From: Linyphia triangularis
Lineage: Eukaryota > Arthropoda > Arachnida > Araneae > Linyphiidae
Assembly: GCA_963978545.1 (NCBI GenBank)
Contig: OZ021724.1
Coordinates: 100,577,163-100,641,162, forward strand
Reading direction: 5' to 3'
DNA length: 64,000 nucleotides
Below are positions 9,414-20,390 of this stretch, one piece after another. The notes beneath the pieces were generated by a model that searched no databases, was not told the origin of the DNA, and saw only the letters and a list, made by a program, of their open reading frames with translations. The position numbers were made by a program, and so were the translations under genes. Each line of letters starts with the position of its first letter. The first letter of the stretch is position 1.

Positions 9414-10308
9414 GTCCGAGTCAAACCAGACTTCTGAGAAGGACGAGCGTTTCGAAGTTTTAGTCACTAATAAAAAGTTCGCCAATGGTCGACTGGATAA
9501 TAAGTAAATACCCTATAAACTAGTTTTTTTTTTTAGGAGTGGACTCGAAGGGCATGGTGACTAATGATCTCATGACGTTTGTCGGGCTCCTTGTATGATG
9601 AAAAGTTTTGGAAAGGATGGAAAGTTGTATTTTCCAGTTTTTCTCCTATGTGAGATAAATGTAGGTCGGTTTTCATTTTTAATAGTTCAGGTGCTGTTGC
9701 AAAGATGTTTCGGCGCAGTATAGCCCGGTCCTTTTGTAGCACATGTTACATGACGAACCAACCGAGACAATATCGATAAAAGAGATTCAAATGATGATTT
9801 ATTATCCCGTCGACCGTTGGCAAACTTTTTGTTGGCGGCAAAAAAGTTCGAACCCCCTGGCTTCCTACGAGGTCCGGTTCGGTGCGGACTAGCGTCGGGA
9901 CGCACCGGGCATTCGTTCGGACCGATCATTTTGACGAATCCTAGTGGCGACGGGATAATACGTAAATGCCTACTCTCTTATCTTTATGGAACAAACACGG
10001 AAAACTTTAATTTCTTAATCCACGAGAATTGACATCGCTTTTCGCTTATCGAACTTTTCCCGTTCACTTTGGCGAAAATTCATTCCCCAAAATATTGGAA
10101 ACCCTCTTCTGCAAAATGACTGTATGAAGGAAGCCTACCATCGCATTAAAAAAAAGCGGAAGATAAACACATAACCTTCTCTTCTTAGAAATTCACAAAT
10201 CGATTTTATTTATTTTGTTTAAAGTCAAGGTCACTTTCCAAAGAAAAAGATACCTTACCTACATCGTCACGATCTCGGGTGTAATCGATAAGTTAATGAT
10301 TATTTTCT

Positions 10309-10341
<33 letters not shown>

Positions 10342-10601
10342 CTCCCTTCATGCGTTCTGGTGTTAGCGTGCAGAGAATTGAGCCGTGTATTATTTATTTA
10401 GTGTTGTTTCCGTTAGAATTAAATTCGCCTGGAAATTATAGAATGCAAATCGATGAATTATGAATTGCTATGTAGGTTGTAGGGCAATCTAATCTGACTC
10501 CGAAAGTACATAATAGCTCTATATTTAAGCTAATAATCATTTATTCCTACAGCGCAGTTGCAACTTTCTAACTTCACAATACAAATAAAAAGCAGGACAA
10601 C
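9414..10601. other. No gene recognised; inverted-repeat pair and poly-T
   Basis: A block AAAAAGTTCGCCAATGGTCG (about 9472) is inverted at about 9812-9833, and a GGCGACGGGATAATACG relative lies at about 9945, so an old foldback element may be present. About 9840-9940 is GC-richer, with no recognisable product. A T30 run lies at 10312-10341. Confidence 0.4.
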
Positions 10602-11245
10602 TAGTCTGAGAAGCGACTGTAATTTTTGGAGCCCATCGAATATCATTCTGAATTTTTTATAGAAATTGGAGAAATGTGAGTAGATTACGAATCCGCTGGT
10701 CTGCCGTGGCATAAATGGCCGAAACTGATCAAAAATCGACTTGGAATGAATTGAACTAAAATCCGATTGCCAAATTTGTCATAACTTGCAGAAAAGAGAA
10801 CAAATTTATTCGTCTGGCAACCCACTGCATTTTTATTTTCAATGAGAAAAAGCTCAAGCGATTTCTGATCTCTGGCTCGGGAAACTTGTATCTTTTAAAA
10901 GTAAGCCAAATTGGCGAGATCAGTGACGTAATGTTTCTTGCCAATTTGGCACATTTGTGAAAGATGTAAGAAAGCCTCGCATCCGAATCGTCTGCAACCT
11001 TCTTAATTGAAAATTAAAGAGTGAGGGTTACCAAATAAAAAAAAATGCTCATTATTTGGCAAGTTATGGCGCATTTGGCAATTGGATTTAGTTCAACTTA
11101 TTAAAAGTCGATTTTTGACCAGTTTCGGCCATTTTTGCCACGGCAGACCAGGGGATTCGTAATCTACTCACTTTTCTCCAATTTCTATAAAAAGCTCAGA
11201 ATAATATTCGATGGTGTCCAAAAATTGCAATCACATCTCAGTCTA
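10602..11245 (-). mobile_element. FB-A foldback MITE, full-length, reversed
   Basis: It is bounded by TAGTCTGAGAAGCGACTG and CAATCACATCTCAGTCTA. The block TTCGTCTGGCAACCC comes before the centre and GAGGGTTACC after it, so the copy is in minus orientation. The central ACGTCA palindrome has lost one half (GAGATCAGTGACGTAATG). Confidence 0.88.
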
Positions 11246-11384
11246 AACGTCTTCCATAATAATTTAAACAAGTTAAGGGCCTTATTATAGAACCATTCGA
11301 CTGGCGAACGTGCACCACCGGTTCTGGCAACTGACAAGCGACCGACGCAACCTCTAGCCACAGCAGTGGACCAGTATAATAAGC

Positions 11385-11768
11385 TACATTGGATTGCCTG
11401 AAACAGTTAAAAAATCAACTTTGAAGAAATTTAATACAACCCGATAGCCAAATATTTCTTAACTTGCCAAATAATGAGCCTTTTTTTTATTTGATAATGG
11501 TAACCCACCCTTCTTCAATTTTCAATAAGGAACGGTGCTGGCGATTTCAGATCTCTGGCGCTAAATATTTGCATCTTTTAAAAGTATGCCGATTTGGCCA
11601 TAAATATTCACTGATAGCGTTAATTTATCTAATAATGGTATTTGATGACTTAGATGATTATTGGACAATTTCGGCCATTTTCGTCCCGGCAGACCCTATT
11701 CATTATTCATAACCTTCCTCTACGTTCTATAAAAAGTACCGAATGATGTACTATGAGCTCCTTCCAAG
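11385..11768 (+). mobile_element. FB-A, strongly diverged copy
   Basis: It keeps the FB-A order: a GAAACAGTTAAAAAATC block, CTTGCCAAATAATGAGC, poly-T, GGTAACCCACCC, TTTTCAATAAGG, TTTTAAAAGTATGCC, TTTCGGCCATTTTCG and CGGCAGACC, then ..GAATGATGTACTATG. Outer termini are lost or unrecognisable. Heavy divergence marks it as old. Confidence 0.7.
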
Positions 11769-12640
11769 CAGTTTTCTCTTCTCTTAATGGCTCTAGCTCT
11801 TCTTACAGAATGTTTCCCCATACAAAAAAAAAAAAAAAAAACTAGTCTCTCTTTGAGCGTAAATACCGATGACTCCTCCATTCGCTCTCTGCTCTCAATA
11901 ACCTCCTTCTGTTACCCCACTAAACTAAAAAAAAAAAAGAAAGAAAGAAACCTCCACACCATTGGCGCCGATCGAAAACTTAATTGGCGATACTTCCTCC
12001 GCCAAAAGACGCCGTTTACTCACGCCGAACATCAAGCGTGTTAAAAGCCTTACCAGCCGAATAATGGCGACGGGGAAAACCTTCTTCTGAAATTATTGAA
12101 CGCGTTAAGAGCTCTAATTGACAATGGGGGGGGATATAGGCTTCTTTTTTTTTTTTTTTTTACTGTTCCAGAATTTTCCAGAATGTAGCGGTAGGCTGGC
12201 CGAAAGAATGGGGTCTTTTAGAGTGTTATGGACGGTGTTATGTCACTCTCGAGAGAAAAGCGCTTTCGAAAGTTCTTTGGCAGACATGAATGGCAAGAAC
12301 TTAAATGTTCCGTTTAATAACTGGAATAGAATTTCAGTGTTTTATGGGGGGGGGGGGCTAAGGTTGAAGTAATTGGCGTTGAATTTTCTGCGGAAATTGA
12401 GAGGGGGGGGGGGGGCCGTGAGGGAATAAATAAAGTTTTGGGTTGTGTTTCGTGGGAGGATGTATTTGAAGGAGTCAGCGAGCTTTTTTGGGGGAGGAGG
12501 GACAATAGTGTTTTAAAAATTGTTTTCCTTTGTACCAAAATTTTTTTTAGTGCAGTACTACTCTTACATGCTTTTTTTTTTTCATTGTTTTTTTAGTTTA
12601 GTAAAATCTTGCTTGTATGAAGAGTACATGCAAGTACATC
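11769..12640. other. No gene recognised; A, T and G homopolymers
   Basis: The stretch holds poly-A near 11823, 11930 and poly-T near 12145, and G-runs near 12347 and 12402. Frames of 66-85 codons cross these tracts and have no recognisable motif. Confidence 0.4.
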
Positions 12641-12973
12641 CATCGATTTACTGGATAGACTGCTCCGATGTCAATGCAAGGAGAAAAACGCGCCGGTGGT
12701 TGATGATGATGGGTGGATGATTAACCAATTACAGTTCACTTTTATAGATGGGTGGGAATGCGAAAAACCTTGTAAAGTGCTAAATTACATATTTTTTTTG
12801 TAACATTATTACTAATTAAGGTCTACTATTGACATTTCTGCTACGTACAATCCAAGATTTTATTTTCAGTCCTTGGAAATCAATACTTTTTTTGTGTCCA
12901 CCCATCGGAATCTGGCAACGGCTTCATTTCCCCAGCGTTAAGCAGTCTATCCAATTGTTTATCTGTATCGATG
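12641..12973 (+). mobile_element. TIR-D copy without matching TSD
   Basis: Left end CATCGATTTACTGGATAGAC and right end ATCTGTATCGATG, with the shared interior. The left TIR has lost about seven bases. The 8-mers on either side (AGTACATC, TTTTGGAC) do not match, so the copy is old or was rearranged. Confidence 0.85.
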
Positions 12974-13411
12974 TTTTGGACATGCGTCCCTTAACTTCTA
13001 AATCTTGGATTATTTTTGGATTTTTCCCAGCAAATCGTGTTTAATTTAAAATGTGCTCTCCCCCCCCCCCCCACACACACTCATCTTTCCCTCTACTTTT
13101 AACGATTGTTTCTTTCACACCGCCACTCTGTGAATATCTTTGAAGGCCCGTCAACACCATAAATACACTTTAAACAAGGTGATTAAAAAGTGCTAAAAAT
13201 TTTATAATTCGTGAACTATAAACAATGTGGTTTTCATTTTAAAAGAACATAGTGGTAATATTAATTTTTTTCCAAACAAGAGACTAATGTAGTTAGTCTC
13301 CTGTTTACCTGGTGGCAGTCTACCAAATCAGAAATTGACTTCAGCGCTGTCTATTGGACAAAATATCATCTATTTTAGAGATTTTTCTACAAAAAAATAA
13401 AATACCTTTTT
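12974..13411. other. No gene recognised
   Basis: AT-rich with a C12/CA-rich tract near 13060-13080. Nothing else seen. Confidence 0.4.
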
Positions 13412-13865
13412 TAAATCCTTTATATTAACTTCGCTTTTGTCAATGGTGGCGGAATCTGCGGAGGCCTAATTAACCATTTTGCCGTCATCCAATCGAGCTG
13501 AAACTTGGCAGATAGGTTTGACGTCGATGGCAATGTATTCTATCAAATTTTGGGGCAGTTACTTTCACCAAATAGGTCCCTTTTACAGAATACTAATTAA
13601 AATCGCGTTGAAATATTATTGAACCGATCATTGTTGAAACTCTTTCCTGTTGCCAATTTTTTTTTTTAAAACATATAAATAATAAAAATTACTTTAATCA
13701 GAATAAATAAATGATATTCGGATATCAGAGCATAAATTCACGTTAATTTTTAATAAATAAATGTTGAAACGTTGTTTTTCGCACATTTTCTGATAGAAAT
13801 GTGTTTGATATCGGCGCTGTGTTAATAAATATAAAAATTGACTGTGCATATAAAAAAAACTTATG
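13412..13865 (+). repeat. rep-E dispersed repeat, long copy
   Basis: It begins AATCCTTTATATTAACTTCG and runs through the conserved GCCGTCATCCAATCGAGC, AACTTGGCAGATAGG and TTTCCTGTTGCCAA blocks, then an AT-rich second half to ..GTTAATAAATATAAAAATTG. Both ends carry an ATCCTTTATAT-like sequence in opposite orientation in this family, so a TIR element is possible, but I saw no TSD. Confidence 0.65.
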
Positions 13866-15140
13866 AACTCTTGTTTTTATGAGTTATATTATAAATTTTT
13901 ATCATCCAAATTTTAAAATAGGATTTTGAAAGTATTGAATTCGGTCAATAAGGTAATTTGAATTCGTTCTTTATATGTACTCGAAAACTGCGAGATTGAC
14001 ATGCAAGTCATATACATGACTACACAACGTTTAAGGTCTATATAAACGTTATCGCTCAAAAAATCAAATAAGTCACCCAAAGAAAAAAAATAAACTTTTA
14101 TAAACATTCATTTAAAAGTTCATATAAAAATTCCGTTCCACAATTTTCCGCAATTTTGAAAATCAAATAACGATAATAAAGTAACAGAAAAAAAGAAGGA
14201 AAAAAAAAATACTTCACAGCGAATAAAAAAAACTTTAGAAAAAAAAAATTCCCACTCAGTTTCAATTTAATTTCCTAAGTGCTCCCCCAGATGGCGCGGC
14301 GGGCGGTCGTTTTCCTCCGGGTTAGTCTAATGGCTTGCCATAAACGCCAGGCAACCGTGCGTGGGAATATATACAGCAGAAAGAGCTGGGTTTATGTTTA
14401 ATACCGTTGTTGAATTCAGAAATATAGCGGCTCTTAAAAATAAGCAGCCCGTGTAGCAACATTTTCAATTTCCGACCGGCAGAATTTTTACTTTCCATTG
14501 AGCTTTACTACCTACTTAGGCGTTAGTTGCTTTCGCTTAGGGACAGTTTTTTAACACTAATTTAAAAAAAAAAAAAGTCTGTAGAAAGTTGTTATTAAAA
14601 AAGAATCTAAATTCCAATGCTTCCCTGAGTTTGAATTTTTTTTTTTTTTTAAAGGGGTTGAGTTGTTTAAACGGATTGTTGAGAGAGTATTTAAATTGGC
14701 GCCAGTTTCTCTTTCAAGTTTGGCGTGGATTCCATTAACTATAATTCTTAAGTGACTTTTGGAATCTGATGGGGAAGAAATGATCCGTTAAACGGATTTT
14801 GTTTTCCTTTGGGTCTTGTTTAGATTCTTTGTGGGATCGCTTTTGGCATTAAGAATGGAATTGAATAGAATGTTTTTAGGAATAAATTTGGAATAAAAGT
14901 TTTGGATTGTTGGTTTCTGGGTCTGATTCGAATTGAAGGTAAAACTTTGCGTAATAGTGTTCTTTTTGATGTGTTTGTTTTCTTGACTTTTTAGTTTTAT
15001 CTTTCTTACTACGCCTTGTTGTATCGTTTTGTACTTTTGATCCTTATTAAGTGTAAAAGAATACTTTCGGTGCTTTTGATTGGTTGATTGACGTTCTAAC
15101 TAAAAAATAAACAAAATTAAAATATTATTAAAATTAAATC
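13866..15140. other. No gene recognised; GC-richer patch
   Basis: Mostly AT-rich unique sequence. About 14283-14320 is GC-rich and contains CCAGATGGCGC (14287-14297), which resembles the insect CTCF core. No coding signal. Confidence 0.4.
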
Positions 15141-15270
15141 AGGGTTTTCACGCTTATGGAAAGTAAAAAAAAAAACGTCATGGAAAGTCATGAATTTGGA
15201 CATTGGGTAAATTTTGTCATGGAAAGTCATGATTTTGAGCAAAAAAATGACCGTAAGTCATGGAAATACA
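15141..15270. repeat. Degenerate TCATGGAAAGTCATG repeat, possible hAT end
   Basis: CAGGGTTTTCACGC is followed by three spaced copies of a TCATGGAAAGTCATGA-like motif. The CAGGG start resembles hAT termini, but I could not find the opposite end or a TSD. Confidence 0.35.
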
Positions 15271-15689
15271 GTGAATTCACGTAACTGTAACGTCATAAAT
15301 GCCATGATCACTATTCAGCTCATCAAAAATTCATCTTTGTTTTTATTTACGTTTTGACGGAAACAACGGTCACAGCTCAAAAACGCGGCCATTGAAAGGT
15401 TCCGATGATATTCTTGGTTAATATTTTGGTCAAATTATGCCTATTTTTAAATTCTGCAAAATTAGGTGCAGCATGGACAGAATCTTTTTATAACTTGTAT
15501 TTAAATGTCAATCATAAAAATAGCTCCCATCACTTAGTCTTGAGTTATCTGTTGCTGTAGTTACAAGATCGAACCTACTTTTCACAGGAACTCAATCCTC
15601 ATTTGCAATATGTAACTTTTTTTCGATGCCAATCTCCTGCACGCATCACCCCCCCCCCCCCCCCCTATTCTTAAACGACGAGTAGATAT
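15271..15689. other. No gene recognised; C17 tract
   Basis: It holds the diverged block shared with 2165-2215 and a C-run at about 15649-15665, immediately before the LTR. Confidence 0.35.
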
Positions 15690-16391
15690 TGTTACGAATT
15701 TTTGTATATTTGTAAATATTTCGTAGTGTTCATTTTGTAAATAAGAAAATTTATATAGATCTCGCATAAGGCAGTGCAATAGTTCGCCTTAGTTTGGCTT
15801 CCCTGCAATATGGGTCTTATTGCTTGATAACGAGTTTTACAGAGATAACGCTGGGAAGCGAGTTTTACAAGGAGCAGGGCATTTAACATTATGGTAATGG
15901 CAATCTCGCCGAATTGGCGAGATAGAGCCAAGTTTGCGACGATTTTGGCGACTAATTTTTGTCGCCAAATTTGGCGACATTTTCAGTCCCCATGTACATG
16001 TATAGGACTTTTTGACTACGATCTGGAAAGTTCTCCAAATATCTACCTCTAGAAGTTTCAAGAAGGTTCGCCTTCCCAGGAAGTTGTTAGTTGAGTCAGT
16101 TAGTTGACTAGGAGCGTCAAGATACCGAACTAGCTGTCTCTCAGTGAGCATTCAAGAGTAGTTCCGAAAGCGAACTGTATTGCATTGTCTTTTGCAGCGA
16201 TTTGAGCAGTTGTGTTGTCAAGTTTTTAACTGCCGTTTTGGGCTCTATTGTTGTGTATAGAGCTGTATTGAGTCTACTAGAACGAGAAGTTCTGGAGTTG
16301 TAAAGGAATCTGTGAAGAGTTATACTGGAATAAATTTCTGCAAGTTTTTATCAGCTTTGGCTTCAAATCTTTCGAACCCATCCACTCAACA
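15690..16391 (+). mobile_element. LTR-1 (Ty3-like long terminal repeat)
   Basis: It starts TGTTACGAATTTTTGTATAT and ends CACTCAACA (TG...CA). It aligns throughout, in opposite orientation, to 23556-24281. A polyadenylation signal AATAAA lies near the right end (about 16330). It contains palindromic blocks (TCGCCAAATTTGGCGA) and a GGCGAGAT/ATCTCGCC hairpin. The TGTTACGAA start is common in arthropod Ty3-type elements. There is no TSD: the 5' flank is GATAT and the 3' flank is AAATT. A possible primer-binding start (TGGTGGTCAC) lies 6 nt downstream, so this could be a 5' LTR whose internal region was lost. Confidence 0.8.
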
Positions 16392-16963
16392 AAATTCTGG
16401 TGGTCACTTTTCTCCTCGTAGGCATACAGTAGTCATAACTTTTAATTTAGATAAACTGATTTACGAGACCGTTGCTTGGAAGCTAGACTTTTTTTTTTGT
16501 ACCCGAAAAAAACATAGCTCCATCTTCAAAATTCGGTCAGCAAGAATTTCGTAAAATTATGGTTTCTTCGAGTTCAGTCCCCGTGGAGACATCGAAATTC
16601 CGCAGCGTTGCACATTTTGTCTTATAAGAGTGCACCTCAATCATGCCCGCTTATTTCAGATACTCCCGCTGCGTCACTTCCTCCCTTCTCATTGTGGGCT
16701 TCTTCCAGATCGGAAGTGGTAATCTCGCTCTTCTTCCGCACTCTCCGCAGCATCTGAAGTGACGATTTGCATTGCAAATACCGAACCCACATCCTCCGCG
16801 CAACACTCATTCGAAGAAGGAATATCCCCAACCCTGGAGCACTTAGTCTGCTGCTGCAATTCCTTTTCCGTCTGAGCAAAACGACTCGAGATCGTCTGTG
16901 TTTTGAACCACTCTTCACCCCCCCCCCCCACCGTTAGCCATTCTAGCGCACATTGCCGCTTAA
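16392..16963. other. GC-richer stretch after LTR-1; possible retroelement leader
   Basis: About 16560-16910 is clearly GC-richer than its surroundings. Both strands have partly open frames. The minus strand has two overlapping frames of 80 and 93 codons (16689-16931 and 16637-16918), the first acidic and Cys/Ser-rich. I recognise neither. The plus strand carries a short frame beginning MVSSSSVPVETSKF at 16559 that stops after about 22 codons. It could be the decayed 5' end of a retrotransposon interior or a unique exon. Confidence 0.35.
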
Positions 16964-17629
16964 TAGTCCGAGAGGCGACTGCAATTTTTGGACCCCATCG
17001 AACATCATTGTGAATTTTTTTTATAGAAATTGGAGAAAAGTGAGTAGATTAGGAATCCACTGGTCTGCCGTGGCAAAAATGGCCGAAACTGATCAAAAAT
17101 CGACTTGGAATGAGTTGAACTAAAATCCGATTGCCAAATGTGTCATAACTTGCCAAAAAGAGAACAAACTTATTCGTCTGGCAACCCACTTAATTTTGAT
17201 TTTCAATGAGAAAAAGCGCAAACGATTTCATATATGTGGCTCGGAAAACTTGTATCTTTTAAAAGTAAACCAAATTGGCGACATCAGTTACGTCATAAGT
17301 GACGTAATATTTTTTTTGCCAACTTGGCTCCCTTTTAATAGATGCAAGTAGACCGTCGCCAGATATCTGAATCGTCTGCAACCTTCTTAATTGAAAATAA
17401 AGGAGTGAGGGTTACCAAATAAAAAAAACTGCTCATTTTTTGGCAAGTTATGGCGCATTTGGCAATTGGATTTAGTTCAACTTATTAAAAGTCGATTTTT
17501 TACCAGTTTCGGCCATTTTTGCCACGGCAGACCAGTGGATTCGTTATCTACTCACTTTTCTCTAATTTCTATAAAAAATTCGGAATGATGTTCGATGGGG
17601 TCCAAAAATTGCAGTCGCCTCTCAGTCTA
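16964..17629 (-). mobile_element. FB-A foldback MITE, full-length, reversed
   Basis: Ends are TAGTCCGAGAGGCGACTGC and GCAGTCGCCTCTCAGTCTA. The centre is GTTACGTCATAAGTGACGTAA. Subtype 1 (GACCGTCGCCAGATATC). Confidence 0.9.
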
Positions 17630-17969
17630 TAAGGAAGACCCGTAACGCAAAAATCTAAAATTTCTATTAATGAATTTAGTGACATCAAGTTTTTTATATA
17701 AGTAAAAGATGTATTTTTAAAGAGTTATTGGCAAACTTTTTTGTTTTTTTAAATTTATTAATTTTTTATATTTGTGTTTTTTGACCGAAATACAAGCCTT
17801 TTTAAAAAGACTACTCCTCCTTAAATTTTTTATGTTTTTTTCAAATTTCAAAACTAAATAACTATATTGAAGTACCCTCTAAAGATGTGGGAAGAGATTT
17901 TTTTTTTTATTTTATTTTATTGTTTGACAAACAGCTTTAAAAAAAAAAAATTGTATCTTTCACAAAGAG
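17630..17969. other. No feature recognised
   Basis: Very AT-rich, poly-T and poly-A tracts. Confidence 0.4.
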
Positions 17970-18080
17970 GCGAGCTTTATGCATTATGCCTTCCCAACGC
18001 CAAAATGGATGAATTGCCTGTGTGCAAAGTGAAGATTCTACCGTCTAAGTGATGTTCAGTTAAGGCGAAATTTAGTATAG
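17970..18080. mobile_element. FB-P half copy
   Basis: It matches the right arm of FB-P: GGCGAGCTTTATGC, CGCCAAAATGGATGAATTGC, CTACCGTCTAAGTGATG and TTTAGTATAG. The other arm is missing. Confidence 0.75.
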
Positions 18081-18114
18081 ATTTAGTTGCGCAATGGACT
18101 ATTCCCGAATTTTT

Positions 18115-18622
18115 ATTTTATTTTTTTATTCAATTCTAAATATTTCGAAAAGGCAATAAACACAAAAATTTCTGCTCAATGCGTTTTTTCAATTTGCAAT
18201 CGAAGTCCTCCTTTTAGACGTTGGAGAGAAAACTATGAATTTGGCTCGAATTGATTGTGACGTCAAGACGTCTCAAACCTCTTGGCTTGAAATGCAGTTG
18301 CGGAAACCAGTTTTGCAAGTTTCTCGCAAATCGCGCCTACCTGTACGGGATATAGCAATGGTCCACCAAACCAACGCCAACTATTTGGCAGAAACTACAC
18401 GATAACCAAAGAAATGGAAGGAGCTCTTGACGTCACAGATTTTGTTGAGTGTTTTGATCGGACTGGTTTTATCTCGGTTTTGAGGCATTTTCTTTTCTTA
18501 ATATTTAAATAACTAATTTCTTTTAAAGAACTTTTGTTTAAATATTTTGAATCAGAAAGAAATTCTTCATAAATATAAACTAATTTAACTCGTTTTTAAA
18601 AAAATGCGGAAACTGTCCGTTG
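18115..18622 (+). repeat. rep-H dispersed repeat
   Basis: It aligns in reverse to 51845-52332. Shared blocks are CAATTCTAAATATTTCGAAA, GTGACGTCAAG, GGAAACCAGTTTTGCAAG, ACCAACGCCAACTATTTGGC, CTTGACGTCACAG and CAGAAAGAAATTCTTCATAA. The outer ends look like inverted ..AAAATGCGGAAACTGTC motifs, so it may be a TIR element. Two TGACGTCA palindromes are conserved in both copies. Confidence 0.65.
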
Positions 18623-19288
18623 TATTCTCAATGACTCAACTATCAATCAAACAATCCAACGACAACAACAAATCACTTCCTGTGTGTCAAGACCAAAAAA
18701 AAAAAAAAAAAAAATACCCACAGATTCCCTTTCAACTGTTCTCCTAAAAATTAACGACCGGACAAGGAAGGTGAAGGAATGGCACCAAAGCCGCATCCGG
18801 TATTCCTGCAATCCAGAATAACGATCAAAAAGGTCTGCACTTTCAAAAGAACTGAAACAAAAAGCCAGAGGGCGGTAAATTATGACGCTAAATCTCTTTT
18901 CTTCAAAGATAACATCGGCAAACGTAAAAAACAAAAAAAAAAAAAAAAAGAGGAAAAATCACTCGATCTGTTTAAAACGAAATCACTTAAAACAAACGCC
19001 ACCGTGAGATGGTGAATCGATGATCGGTTATAGCGTCCAAGCACGCGAGACTTGTGGTCTTTTGCAGGATCGTAAAAGGGAGTGAGTTATGGCATGTTAG
19101 GGCCGGATAGGGGGCGAGGATAAAGGACAGTTGTGTGCAGTTTTGTTTCACTGCGAATTGGATGGGGCTGGGGGAGGGGGGGGGGGTCTGGTTATAAAAT
19201 GGGTTTGAAGGGGATACCTGTTGCATAAGGCGTTGATTTTCAATGTCTGTATTCTGTTTAGTGATGTTTGCGAAGTACTTTTTAACCT
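18623..19288. other. No gene recognised
   Basis: Unique-looking with poly-A runs near 18695 and 18935 and a G-run near 19175. Frames of 78-95 codons cross homopolymers and have no recognisable motif. Confidence 0.4.
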
Positions 19289-19292
19289 TTAA

Positions 19293-19496
19293 CCCTTTGC
19301 ACTCCAGTGGCGCCTCTCAGGCGCCACACGATTGAATGCCAAACCACGAGAGGACCATTAGGTGTGATGCGGAAATTCGATGCAAGGCCAGTGACTGTGT
19401 TTAGTTTCTATGAAGCAAATCCATAAACACCAGCCCAACCTAAAATGTCTCGAGTTGCTGATTCCTCCGCGCGAAAAAGGCCTGGAGTGCAAAGGG
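19293..19496 (+). mobile_element. piggyBac-like MITE with intact TTAA TSDs
   Basis: The termini are a perfect inverted repeat, CCCTTTGCACTCCAG and CTGGAGTGCAAAGGG, with TTAA at 19289-19292 and 19497-19500. The 204-bp element is non-coding. A subterminal palindrome GTGGCGCC-TCTCA-GGCGCCAC lies at 19307-19327. TTAA target and CCCTTTGC-type ends are diagnostic of the piggyBac superfamily. Confidence 0.92.
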
Positions 19497-19500
19497 TTAA

Positions 19501-19807
19501 TTGCTGTGGTTGGGTGGTTTGATAATTTTTGAGCGAAAGAGCAACACGTGGTCCATACTGCATAAAAACAATTTAATGAACATCAGTTTAAAATGTAAGA
19601 AACATAGTATCGGAAAAAATAACATAAAAGTCAAACTTGGAATATTTTAAGGAGCTGAATCATTCTACAAAAAAATTACTCGCGGTCTGTCACTCCGCAC
19701 ACAGCAGTTAAAGGTTTAATAAAATGATATTAATCCACAGGGGGAAAATGTCATCATCCACAAATCTAATTTTCTATTGATTTTTCCTATTGATTTTTTT
19801 AAAAACT
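19501..19807. other. No gene recognised
   Basis: AT-rich spacer between the piggyBac-like MITE and SINE-A. Confidence 0.4.
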
Positions 19808-19819
19808 CTTATTACATTT
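19808..19819. repeat. 12-bp TSD of SINE-A (left)
   Basis: CTTATTACATTT is repeated exactly at 20002-20013. Confidence 0.9.
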
Positions 19820-19820
19820 A

Positions 19821-20001
19821 GGCCGACCAAACGGTATAGTGGTTAGCTTGCTAGCTTCTAGACCGCGAGGTTGCGGGTTCCGAGTCCCGTGTTAGGCATG
19901 GGTGTTTGTAAATGTATGTTGGCTTGTCAAATGACGAATGTTTCGGCGCATTATAGCCCTCGTGTGTTGCTGACGGTGCCAGATAATCTGAAAACAACCA
20001 A
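19821..20001 (+). mobile_element. SINE-A, full-length, with TSD
   Basis: Complete tRNA-like head with GGCCGACCAAACGGTATAG, body and AACAACCAAC tail, flanked by exact 12-bp duplications. It is close to the other full-length copies, so it is probably a fairly recent insertion. Confidence 0.92.
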
Positions 20002-20013
20002 CTTATTACATTT

Positions 20014-20270
20014 GGAACAAATTAAGAGATGATTCATTTCACTAGTGATGTAATTAACTTCTGGATTGTGCACGCTTGGTTATGGACTTGAAACCTAAGA
20101 AGGCGCTTAACAATCATCACGGATATCTATATTAGCAACTTCCCTCCAAACTAGTTAGAGTATGTTTGTAACCATAAGCAACCTATTATATCTCATTGTG
20201 AGGGGGAGTATTCAGAGGGCTTCATCTGTTTACGGAACAGAAACCTCTTATAAGCTATCTAGAAGTAGTA
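20014..20270. other. No feature recognised
   Basis: Unique-looking sequence between SINE-A and the FB-C left arm. Confidence 0.35.
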
Positions 20271-20390
20271 GCTCTACTAAAAATCATTCCATATACTCGC
20301 TATGTTACAGTCTTCCAGCCCAGAGCATTTAGAAACTACTTTGTAGAAAATCTTGACATTTTGTGAGTAGGTACGAAAATGATTGGTTAA
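20271..20390. mobile_element. FB-C palindromic MITE, left arm
   Basis: It carries the FB-C arm: ATATACTCGCTATGTTACAG, a CATTTAGAAACTACTTTGTA block and GTGAGTAGGTACGAAAATG. The matching inverted right arm lies at 22080-22227. The centre is replaced by the 135-bp array and its 3' flank. Confidence 0.8.

Noticed and set aside
16705..16720. AGATCGGAAG, the start of a common sequencing adapter
   Set aside because: Only ten bases match and the next bases differ from the adapter, so a chance match is likely.
19821..20001. tRNA-like sequences with A and B boxes (also at 1828, 5492, 8451, 25277, 29062, 38741, 39018, 41856, 50982, 58799, 61264)
   Set aside because: They are SINE heads: the same non-tRNA body and tail follow each, with TSDs. 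The acceptor stem does not close as in a true tRNA gene.
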